Of a stretch of 64,000 nt of DNA, positions 9,172 through 16,641 are shown piece by piece; position 1 is the stretch's first letter, and every line of letters begins with the position of its first letter. Made by a program: the position numbers and the translations under genes. The stretch spans positions 558,001-622,000 of the forward strand of contig JAGBEH010000001.1 of NCBI GenBank assembly GCA_017937125.1, read 5' to 3'. The notes beneath the pieces are model-generated. The model was given only the letters and a program-made list of their open reading frames with translations. It was not told where the DNA came from and searched no databases. The DNA is from Alistipes sp. GTDB lineage: Bacteria; Bacteroidota; Bacteroidia; Bacteroidales; Rikenellaceae.

Positions 9172-9181
9172 ACCTAAAAAC
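9172..9181 (+). promoter_or_regulatory. ACCTAAAAAC leader motif, copy 1
   Basis: ACCTAAAAAC ends 6 nt before the ATG at 9188. The same or nearly the same 10-mer precedes the genes at 11550, 11786 and 58793, all of one surface-protein class. It is not a classical Shine-Dalgarno site. Confidence 0.35.
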
Positions 9182-9187
9182 TTGAAT

Positions 9188-11521
9188 ATGTACAGAACCT
9201 TGAATCGTGTCGGAGCGTTGCCGTTTGCGATTGTCGTTGCTTTGTCTCTGTCGGCCTGCCGTACGGAATGCCCGTCATCGGAGGAGAAGATTGCGGACGA
9301 AGCTCGTGTGACGGAGTTTTCCGTCGAGACGGCAGGACATAATACGCGTACCCATTTCGGCGATGCGTACGACGGTAAGATTCCCGTGTATTGGTCTTCG
9401 GGCGACCGCATAAACGTCAATGGAACCGATTCGGAGGCTTTGGCGGATATAGGAGAAGGTATTGCCGTCGCGCGTTTCAGTATGCGCGGCGTATCCGCTC
9501 CGTATCGTGTGATATATCCCGCCGAAAGTTTTGTCGCGAGTGTGGACGATGCGGTATCCGTGGTCAGCTTCCCGTCGGCGCAGACGTATGCGCCGAACTC
9601 GTTCGCCGAAGGGGCGGCATTGATGTTCGCCCGTTCCGATGCGACGGACGCGGGGAGCGTCGCCGTGAATCTCGAACATCTGTGCGGCGTGTTGTGTTTT
9701 CCGTTGAAAAAGCCGTCCGATGCCGAATTTGCAGCTGTAGACCGCTTGGTGCTTACCGCTTCCTCCGCCGAACCGATAGCGGGCGATTTCGAACTCGATT
9801 TCACGACCGGAGAATTGACCGCTACGGCCGATGCGTCCGATTGTATCGTAGTGGATTTCGGCACGCAGGGATTGTTGTTGGACGACGTGGCGGTTGATGT
9901 ATATGTCGCGTTGCCTAAAGGAGTTTATACGGCCGTCGATATAGATATCATAGGTGCCGACGGCAAACTGCTGACGGCGACGTGGGGCGGTGCCGCGCCT
10001 GTCGAGGTCGTAGCGGGGCGTGTCGTAGAGTTCGGGGATATAGATTTCGAACCTACGCATTACGATATACGTTCGTCCGACGACTGGGAGAGGTTCGTTG
10101 CGGCTGTCGATGCGGGCGATTATTCCGAATGGATAAATCCGCGTAACGGCGAGGTGAATTTGCGTGCCGACATAGCGACCGACGGCCAGTTTTCTCGCAT
10201 ACGTTCCGATTGGTCGGGAACGTTCAACGGAAACGGTCATACTATGACGCAAGGGGCGTCTACCGTATCGCTGTTTACCCGCATAACTTCGGAAGGCATT
10301 GTTAAAAACCTTATTCTCGAAGGTTCTTCGACCTCTGTTTCCAATCCTTCGTCTATAGGGACGGCGTCATTGGCTCAAATCAATCTGGGAACGGTCGAAA
10401 ATGTAATCAACCGCGTAAATGTGTCGTTGTCCGACCTGCATACCTCTATGGTCGTTTGCGGAATGGTCGTCTGCAACGGCGGCATTATGCGCGATTGCGT
10501 TCAGGAGGGCGATATATCCGTCGGGTTCGATCTCGCATCGGCAAGCGCTACATCCTATGCGGGCGGTATCTCCTGCTTCGCCGCCGATGCGGTGGAAGCA
10601 GCCGGCTGTACGGTATGCGGCAGTTTCATCGATTGCGCGAACAAGGGCGATATCCGTATAGACAAGACTGGTACGGGGTCGTATTATCTCGGTAAATATA
10701 CTATCGGCGGCATCTGCGCTATCGTGCACAGGGGAACTGCTGATGACTACTCTTTGTTCGAACGTTGCCGCAACGAAGGATATATCTGCCGTCGCGACGA
10801 TTCGTCGGGCTCGAATACGTTTTCGAGTGTCGGCGGCATTGTCGGCCGTATAGCCGATTATACTACGCAGGGCGCCGTAGATGTCGCGGGCAACGGGTTT
10901 TATGCACGTATCGTCGGTTGTACCAATACGGGAACGGTCGAGAACTCGCCGTATCTGACTAACGGATTTCCCAATACCACTGTTTCGGGTGCGCGTCTTG
11001 GGTATACGGGCGGTATTGTCGGATATTCCCGCGGCTCCGCCGACCGCTATGTCGAGATTTCGGAATGTACGAACACGGGCGATATACGCGGCGGGCATTC
11101 CCGCTCGTCGGTTATTCTCGGCGGCATTGCGGGTATGACATCCTTTACGCATATATCTTCGTCGTCTTCGGTGAACTCCTTTTACGATGCGGTGCTTCCG
11201 TCGTCCGTAACATTGACATTGGGAACGATCGGAGGTCTGATCGGATATGTACGCGACGATACGTCGATCGAAAATTGTGCGGCATCCGTTGCCGTCGATG
11301 TTACGGCTACCGTCTCCTATTGCGGTTTGGCGGCGGGCGGAGTATATTCTCCGAGTGCGGATGCTCCCGCATTGACGGTCGGCGGTTCGAAATTCGGCGG
11401 CTCGTTCCGCTATTCTTCGGGTGCGGTAACGGTGGATATTACTCCGACCAACTTTTCTCGGTATCTGTGCCCGTTCGGCCGCGTGGTGTCCGATGACGTC
11501 GGGTATTGGGACGGGATGTAA
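9188..11521 (+). CDS. Fimbrillin-like/GLUG surface lipoprotein (paralog A)
   Basis: A 777-residue lipoprotein. The ATG at 9188 is preferred over the in-frame TTG at 9182. A lipobox (SLSAC) sets the mature cysteine near residue 24. Residues about 35-290 resemble fimbrillin-type domains (IPVYWSSGDRINVNG is typical of their N-terminal strand). The rest is a GLUG-rich, beta-helix-like region with repeated GGIVG/GGICA turns. It ends in GYWDGM. From residue about 315 on it aligns closely with the product of 11786, so the two are tandem paralogs. Likely displayed at the cell surface as an adhesin or glycan binder; the ligand is unknown and no catalytic motif is visible. Confidence 0.75.
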   Translation: MYRTLNRVGALPFAIVVALSLSACRTECPSSEEKIADEARVTEFSVETAGHNTRTHFGDAYDGKIPVYWSSGDRINVNGTDSEALADIGEGIAVARFSMRGVSAPYRVIYPAESFVASVDDAVSVVSFPSAQTYAPNSFAEGAALMFARSDATDAGSVAVNLEHLCGVLCFPLKKPSDAEFAAVDRLVLTASSAEPIAGDFELDFTTGELTATADASDCIVVDFGTQGLLLDDVAVDVYVALPKGVYTAVDIDIIGADGKLLTATWGGAAPVEVVAGRVVEFGDIDFEPTHYDIRSSDDWERFVAAVDAGDYSEWINPRNGEVNLRADIATDGQFSRIRSDWSGTFNGNGHTMTQGASTVSLFTRITSEGIVKNLILEGSSTSVSNPSSIGTASLAQINLGTVENVINRVNVSLSDLHTSMVVCGMVVCNGGIMRDCVQEGDISVGFDLASASATSYAGGISCFAADAVEAAGCTVCGSFIDCANKGDIRIDKTGTGSYYLGKYTIGGICAIVHRGTADDYSLFERCRNEGYICRRDDSSGSNTFSSVGGIVGRIADYTTQGAVDVAGNGFYARIVGCTNTGTVENSPYLTNGFPNTTVSGARLGYTGGIVGYSRGSADRYVEISECTNTGDIRGGHSRSSVILGGIAGMTSFTHISSSSSVNSFYDAVLPSSVTLTLGTIGGLIGYVRDDTSIENCAASVAVDVTATVSYCGLAAGGVYSPSADAPALTVGGSKFGGSFRYSSGAVTVDITPTNFSRYLCPFGRVVSDDVGYWDGM

Positions 11522-11532
11522 ATACGAATTAA

Positions 11533-11542
11533 ACCTAAAAAC
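11533..11542 (+). promoter_or_regulatory. ACCTAAAAAC leader motif, copy 2
   Basis: An identical ACCTAAAAAC 10-mer ending 7 nt before the ATG of the small peptide gene at 11550. Confidence 0.35.
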
Positions 11543-11549
11543 TACTGAT

Positions 11550-11750
11550 ATGATTGAACGAAATGATGATTTCCGTCGGCGGAAATGCGGATACGAACCG
11601 CCGATGTTTTACATTGAGCGGATAGAGACGGAACGCGGTTTCGCGGTCTCGGTCGGCGTCGGTCTGGACGACGTCGGAGGCTCCGCCGGACATTGGGACA
11701 GCGGCATCGGACTGGATGACGCAACTTCGTCCGAAGGGACTTGGGACTGA
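11550..11750 (+). CDS. Small GYExP/ERGFAVS peptide, 66 residues
   Basis: A 66-residue protein with no signal peptide, no membrane segment and no family I can name. The core, around residues 14-34, reads CGYEPPMFYIERIETERGFA followed by VS. The tail is glycine- and acid-rich, with a GLDD...WDSGIGLDD repeat. A second peptide at 58650-58793 shares GYE-P and ERGFAVS at nearly the same spacing, and both sit just upstream of a large GLUG lipoprotein. The start at 11550 is chosen because the frame before it overlaps the preceding lipoprotein gene. The gaps to its neighbours are 28 and 35 nt, so it is probably in the same operon. A real gene is supported by the distant second copy. Confidence 0.7.
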   Translation: MIERNDDFRRRKCGYEPPMFYIERIETERGFAVSVGVGLDDVGGSAGHWDSGIGLDDATSSEGTWD

Positions 11751-11767
11751 TTTGATTTATTCTGAAA

Positions 11768-11777
11768 ACCTAAAACT
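11768..11777 (+). promoter_or_regulatory. ACCTAAAACT leader motif, copy 3
   Basis: ACCTAAAACT, one base different from the other copies, ends 8 nt before the ATG at 11786. Confidence 0.3.
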
Positions 11778-11785
11778 TTAAGACT

Positions 11786-14107
11786 ATGAAAAATAACTTA
11801 TTCATATTGGCGGCCGCGGCGCTTTTGCCGTGTGCCTGCTCGAAAGATGCGATAGGCGATGCCGCAACCTATGGGAAAAACGAAAATATAACCGTCGTAT
11901 CGGCAGGAACCGACTTATCCCGTACGGCTATCGACGGCGACAACGGTGCGGGCGGTTTCAATGTCCGTTGGAGCGAGGGCGACATATTGAATATCAACGG
12001 TACGGCATCCGATGCGCTTACCGCCGACGAGGCGGGCGACAGCTATGCGTCGTTCAGGTTTACAGACATAGAAGCCCCTTATTATGCGGTTTATCCTTCG
12101 TCTGTCGTAAAATCGTTCGATGCGTCGGGCACGGCCGTCGTAACGCTTGCCGACGAACAGGTATGGAGCGACGGCAACTGGCCCGAAGGCTCGGCCGTAT
12201 TGGTCGGTACGGGCACTGATACGGGCGAAGGGACGGCTGCGGTTACGCTTAAAAACGTGTGTTCGTTCATCAAGATAAACATATCGGGAGAAAAGCGGCT
12301 GAAGAAGATCGTTTTCCGCAGCAATACGGTTCCCGTGCGCGGCGACTTCGCTGTCGATTTCGAAAATAATACTCTCGTACCCGTTGCGGCCGCCGATGTA
12401 TACAACACCAAACTTGCGCTCGACTGTTCGGCCGTTACCGAAACGGGCGGCAGTTACATATTCGCCATTCCCGCCCAAGAGTACAAAAACGGCTTTTCGG
12501 TAATGCTCGTCAGCGAGGACGACCTCTATATGCGCAGGAGCGTAAGCGGTGCATTCTCGGCCAAAGCGGGCGATATCCGTACGATGAATGATCGCGGTTC
12601 CGATTTTACGGCATTCGAGCCTGCCGACGCGTATTTCGACAAAGGCATCTATACCGCCGATGATTACGCGGCATTCGCCGCAGCTGCCACAGCAGGCGAT
12701 TATTCGGAGTGGCAGGAGGCCGACGGCTCGGTCAATCTCTGCGCCGACATCGAGACCGACGGCTATTTCCTCCGCATCCAGTCTACTTGGGACGGGGTTT
12801 TCGACGGGCACAATCATATTATCCGACAAGGCAATTCACGTACTCCGCTCTTCTCGGACGTGTCGGAAACGGGTGTAATCCGCAATCTCGTTCTCGAAGG
12901 CGTCAAAACTTCCGCCGCATATCCCGATACGTACGGTACGGCAGCCGTTGCCCGCATCAGCAGCGGGACTATCGAGAACATCGTCAATCGTATGGAGATC
13001 GATATGAAGGAGCTCGACGGTACGACGCGTCTGCTTGTCGGCGGTATTGCTATCGGCAATGCGGGCGTTATGCGTAATTGCATTCAGGAGGGCGATATAA
13101 GGTTGAATTATACTCTTACGGCCAATAAACCCACCTTTATCGGCGGCGTAGCCTGCTTCGCCTCTTCATCGACGACCGCTTCTGCGGGGAGTGCGGGCAA
13201 ATTCTACGATTGCGTGAATAAGGGCGATATAAGCGTCGTCAAAAGTTCTGCCGCCAATCAGTATTTGTCTTATTTTGCTCTCGGCGGTATCTGCGGCGTG
13301 GTGCATTGCGGTACGGCCGACAACTATTCCGTATTCGAGAATTGTTCGAATGAGGGCTGCATCTCGCGTCGCGACGACAGTCACGGTGCAGGCACCGTTT
13401 CGTGCATCGGTGGTATCGTCGGACGTGTGGGCAATGTAGCGGGCGGCGGTGCCGCCGTCGATCTCAATGCGGGACATTATGTCGAATTCACCGGATGTTC
13501 GAACAGCGGAACAGTCGAAAACGGGGCATATCTGACCAATACGTTTGCAAGCAACCTGACCTCTACGATTTCAGGCGCCCGCTGGGGTTATACGGGCGGC
13601 ATCGTCGGTATCGTCCGCGGTGCGGACGCATCTACGCCTGCCAAGATCTCCGAGTGCGTCAATACGGGAACCGTAAAGGCGGGGCATCATTACAATACAT
13701 TCACGGTCGGCGGCATCGTCGGTCTTACTTCTTATGCCGATATTACGGGATGCACGGCCGTAAACTCGTTCGGAGATGCCGAAATCGAGGGTGTAGCGTT
13801 GAAATGCGGTGCCGTAGGCGGCATCGTCGGCAGCGTACACGCTGCGACGAAGGTCTCCGACAGCAAGGCGTATGCTACCGTAGATATGCAGGCTGCACTC
13901 AACAACTGCGGACTTTGCGGCGGTGCGTTGATACCGACATCAGGTACGGCGCCTGTGCTGACTGTCGAAAATTCTAAATTCGGCGGGTCGTTCAGCTATT
14001 CGGCTGGTGCGACCGTAATCGCTGTAGATGCGGATAATTATTCCGATTATGTAGGCAGCTTCGGCAATGTCGTACAGAACGGTGTCTCTTATTGGAACGG
14101 ATTGTAA
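11786..14107 (+). CDS. Fimbrillin-like/GLUG surface lipoprotein (paralog B)
   Basis: A 773-residue lipoprotein with signal MKNNLFILAAAALLPCACSK, the mature cysteine being Cys18. The N-terminal domain has the fimbrillin-like FNVRWSEGDILNINGTASDA strand, and a sheet-rich domain continues to about residue 275. The remainder has GLUG-type turns (ALGGICGVV, IGGIVGRVG, TGGIVGIVR, VGGIVGLTS). AGDYSEW, ADI-TDG-F, NLVLEG and MRNCIQEGDI match paralog A almost position by position, and the C-termini match as YWNGL versus YWDGM. The duplication is old, as the sequences now differ at many positions. Probably surface-exposed and binding rather than catalytic. Confidence 0.75.
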   Translation: MKNNLFILAAAALLPCACSKDAIGDAATYGKNENITVVSAGTDLSRTAIDGDNGAGGFNVRWSEGDILNINGTASDALTADEAGDSYASFRFTDIEAPYYAVYPSSVVKSFDASGTAVVTLADEQVWSDGNWPEGSAVLVGTGTDTGEGTAAVTLKNVCSFIKINISGEKRLKKIVFRSNTVPVRGDFAVDFENNTLVPVAAADVYNTKLALDCSAVTETGGSYIFAIPAQEYKNGFSVMLVSEDDLYMRRSVSGAFSAKAGDIRTMNDRGSDFTAFEPADAYFDKGIYTADDYAAFAAAATAGDYSEWQEADGSVNLCADIETDGYFLRIQSTWDGVFDGHNHIIRQGNSRTPLFSDVSETGVIRNLVLEGVKTSAAYPDTYGTAAVARISSGTIENIVNRMEIDMKELDGTTRLLVGGIAIGNAGVMRNCIQEGDIRLNYTLTANKPTFIGGVACFASSSTTASAGSAGKFYDCVNKGDISVVKSSAANQYLSYFALGGICGVVHCGTADNYSVFENCSNEGCISRRDDSHGAGTVSCIGGIVGRVGNVAGGGAAVDLNAGHYVEFTGCSNSGTVENGAYLTNTFASNLTSTISGARWGYTGGIVGIVRGADASTPAKISECVNTGTVKAGHHYNTFTVGGIVGLTSYADITGCTAVNSFGDAEIEGVALKCGAVGGIVGSVHAATKVSDSKAYATVDMQAALNNCGLCGGALIPTSGTAPVLTVENSKFGGSFSYSAGATVIAVDADNYSDYVGSFGNVVQNGVSYWNGL

Positions 14108-14119
14108 TCGATCGCCCGT

Positions 14120-15088
14120 ATGAGGAAAACGTTCAATTTTTTGCATCTTTTCTCGCCTCGGCAGAACCCGAGAGAACTCGGCTCTGCGTTCGGCTTGCCG
14201 AAAAGATTCGATTTCTTGCCCTTCGTCCTCTTCGCCCTCGTTTCGTGCGGCGAAGGGGGCGGGAGTGCACCTGTCGATAACGACGACTTGCATAACCGTT
14301 TCGATGCGGGTGTCGAATGTCTCTCGTTTCTGGCGGAAGAGGGGGTGCCCGATTATATTTTCGACTGGTCGAGAGGTACGTATGTAGGGGTTTTCGGCTC
14401 TGCGCTCGGTGCGAATGCGAAGTATGCGATCGACGATGAGAGTATCGACGGCGGCAACGCATCGATATACGGCCCGAATGTCGGCGGCGGGAAAATAGTC
14501 GCCTGCTATCCTTACGACGCGTCGCTCGGCGCTGCGGCCGATGCCGTGCGCGTTACCGTCCCTGCCAACCAGACGTATGTTCCTGCTGAGGAGTTTTATC
14601 GTACTTTTGCCGCGAGCGCTTCGCTCGTCGGCTGTTACGACCCCGTTGCGGACCGAATTAATTTCGGCTATCCGACAGGCTGCCTCATCGTGGAGATACG
14701 TCTCAACGCATCGGTCGTTTCGATGACGGTCGAGAGCGGCTCCAAAGCGTTGTCGGGCTACGGTGCGGTCGATTTCGATTTGAACCTCGTTATGGATGCG
14801 TCTGCATCGAACCGTATAGAATATTCGTGCGGGGCAGAACCTCTGCCGACATCGGCGGATGCGCCTGCCAAATTGTGCGTCATAGTTCCGCCGCAAACCT
14901 ATCCGTCGGGCGATCTGGTGATAACCGTCGGACTTGCAGATGAAGAACCCTTTACCTGCCGTATCGATCGCGAAGTGGTCGTAGGGCGTATCTCCGCCGA
15001 ACGGAATCCGATACTTTATTTGACACTCGATGCCGACGGAATACCGCAGATGGATATCGTAAACGGCGATTTAACTATCTATAAATAA
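14120..15088 (+). CDS. Fimbrillin-like lipoprotein with unusual leader
   Basis: A 322-residue protein with a lipobox FALVSC (Cys43). Beyond it are fimbrillin-type features, such as the IVACYPYDASL and CVIVPPQTYPSGDL segments seen in Mfa-like proteins; the remaining residues are not diagnostic. The leader is odd: about 30 residues containing PRQNPREL precede the hydrophobic stretch, and their DNA holds two tight hairpins (14161-14202). An in-frame TTG at 14195 would give a normal short signal (LPKRFDFLPFVLFALVSC), so the true start may be there. It follows paralog B by 12 nt and ends 2 nt before the next ATG, so it is one operon. Confidence 0.65.
   Translation: MRKTFNFLHLFSPRQNPRELGSAFGLPKRFDFLPFVLFALVSCGEGGGSAPVDNDDLHNRFDAGVECLSFLAEEGVPDYIFDWSRGTYVGVFGSALGANAKYAIDDESIDGGNASIYGPNVGGGKIVACYPYDASLGAAADAVRVTVPANQTYVPAEEFYRTFAASASLVGCYDPVADRINFGYPTGCLIVEIRLNASVVSMTVESGSKALSGYGAVDFDLNLVMDASASNRIEYSCGAEPLPTSADAPAKLCVIVPPQTYPSGDLVITVGLADEEPFTCRIDREVVVGRISAERNPILYLTLDADGIPQMDIVNGDLTIYK
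14161..14202 (+). repeat. Two adjacent hairpins inside a signal-peptide region
   Basis: Positions 14161-14187 form a stem-loop (outer GCAGA/TCTGC, inner CCGAG-agaa-CTCGG), and 14189-14202 form TTCGGC-tt-GCCGAA. Tight palindromes are unusual in coding sequence and suggest an inserted interspersed repeat. No second copy is present in this window. Confidence 0.4.
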
Positions 15089-15090
15089 TA

Positions 15091-15732
15091 ATGATGAAAA
15101 AATACATCATAATATTCGTCGTGGCTGTCCTGTCCTTTGTCGCCTGCTCCGAAGACAATGTCGATAACGGCGGAGGCCGCAATCTCGGTGAACGTGTCGT
15201 GCCTGCCGAAGCTGGATACTTTTCCGTGCTGGTACGTACTGCGGATACGTGGAGCGTGCGTTCCGATGCCGAGTGGCTGACATTCGATAACGTTAGGGGT
15301 AAAGGCGACGGCGTTTTTACCGTCTATTTCGATTCGAATTCATCCTCGTTGTCGCAAATCAGGCTCAATCGTGCGGGACGCATCTTCGTGGAACACTACG
15401 GTGCGGCCGATACTCTCTATGTAAAGCAGTGCGGACAGGCGGTTTCGCTCGCGTTTGCCGATGATGCTACGGCGGTTGCGGCGGCGGGCGGCGAAATCTC
15501 CGTTCCCGTGTCGTGCAATATTTCGGGCGATGACACATCGCGTATGAAATTTACCTCGTCGCAGAAGTGGATCGGCTCTCTGCGTTTCGATGCCGTTGCA
15601 TCCGAAGCGGTATTTAGCGTCGGAGCCAATACGTCGGCTGCCGACCGTTATGCCGATATTACCGTATCGTATGTCGATGGTTGGGGCGAACGGCACATAT
15701 CGACATTGTCGCTGACCCAGAAAGGAGAATGA
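15091..15732 (+). CDS. BACON-domain lipoprotein, 213 residues
   Basis: A short lipoprotein with signal MMKKYIIIFVVAVLSFVACS and Cys19. Two Ig-like BACON modules follow. The first spans about residues 38-120 (WSVRSDAEWLTFDN, then LYVKQCGQ); the second spans about 122-213 (KFTSSQKWIGSLRF, then LSLTQKGE). Such modules are thought to bind glycan or act as spacers on the outer surface. The start codon doublet ATGATG lies 2 nt after the previous stop. Its stop overlaps the next ATG as ATGA. Confidence 0.75.
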   Translation: MMKKYIIIFVVAVLSFVACSEDNVDNGGGRNLGERVVPAEAGYFSVLVRTADTWSVRSDAEWLTFDNVRGKGDGVFTVYFDSNSSSLSQIRLNRAGRIFVEHYGAADTLYVKQCGQAVSLAFADDATAVAAAGGEISVPVSCNISGDDTSRMKFTSSQKWIGSLRFDAVASEAVFSVGANTSAADRYADITVSYVDGWGERHISTLSLTQKGE

Positions 15733-16619
15733 ATATGAAGAGATTTTGCCATTTTACAGAACGTTTCGTCATATTATCTTGTGCGATATTCGTTTGCGGT
15801 TGTTCCGACGGCGGACATAGCGCCTCTGAGCTGACGGTGAAATTCCCCGCTCCGTCCGTATCGGAAACGGAAATCGTATGGTTCAATCTGGCGGGGCGGG
15901 ATGTCTCCGCTGCGGCCGCGTGGTTGAAAGATACCGATGCCGACATCCTTGCGCTCGGCGGTACTGCCGATGCGATAACCGAGATTGCGGGTGTCCTCGA
16001 CGGGTACGAATGCGTCGCGACCGACGGCGCGGGTGTGTTATCCAAGTCGGAAATTGTCGAGAGCGTCGAATTAGGTATCGACGGCGTTGCGGCTTTGTAC
16101 GTCCTTACCGGCGATATGCATATCGTCGCCTGCGATTTCGCCGAAGCTTACGGTGCGGCGTATGGCGATTTGGATGCGGATGCGTCGAAATGGGCGTCGC
16201 TCGATGCAGCTTTCGCTTCGTTGCTCGATGCTACCTATAACAATCCGCAATATTTGCGCGACTCTCAATCGTGGTTCGTTTGCGGCTCGACGTATTTCCT
16301 GTCGTCGATGGATTGCAATATCGTCAATGTTCCCGAGTGGTATCCTGCCGATATAACCGACGGGTGCTACGCTGCCGATATTTCGGCTTGGAACAACAAT
16401 CTGAAGGATTGCGTGCCGCTGCATTACCGTCGTTTCGTCCCGACGTTCCGCAATCCCGTTACGGGATGCGAGCAACGCATAGATTACATTTACGTCTCGA
16501 ATGCCGTTTGGCGCGATATAGTAGAGGTGGAGGTCGTAGACGACGATTTTACGATTTTCGACGGTTCCGTGCCGTCGCATCGCCCGATACGATACAAAAT
16601 ACGCTCTTACGTCGATTAG
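15729..16619 (+). CDS. Endonuclease/exonuclease/phosphatase-fold lipoprotein, probably inactive
   Basis: A 296-residue lipoprotein; ATG at 15729 overlaps the previous stop, and ATG at 15735 is equally possible. The signal ends in FVCGCS. The body looks like the EEP (DNase I-like) fold: VWFNLAG, then DADILALGG, and a strong C-terminal QRIDYIYVSNAVW followed by PSHRPI. In active members the second motif carries a catalytic Glu (ILALQE) and the last reads S-D-H-R-P. Here the Glu is replaced by Gly and the Asp before His is missing. It probably keeps the fold for binding. Many Bacteroidetes glycan loci carry EEP-type genes next to SusC/SusD, as here. Confidence 0.6.
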   Translation: MNMKRFCHFTERFVILSCAIFVCGCSDGGHSASELTVKFPAPSVSETEIVWFNLAGRDVSAAAAWLKDTDADILALGGTADAITEIAGVLDGYECVATDGAGVLSKSEIVESVELGIDGVAALYVLTGDMHIVACDFAEAYGAAYGDLDADASKWASLDAAFASLLDATYNNPQYLRDSQSWFVCGSTYFLSSMDCNIVNVPEWYPADITDGCYAADISAWNNNLKDCVPLHYRRFVPTFRNPVTGCEQRIDYIYVSNAVWRDIVEVEVVDDDFTIFDGSVPSHRPIRYKIRSYVD

Positions 16620-16641
16620 CGAATGTCAAAACGAATGAATT

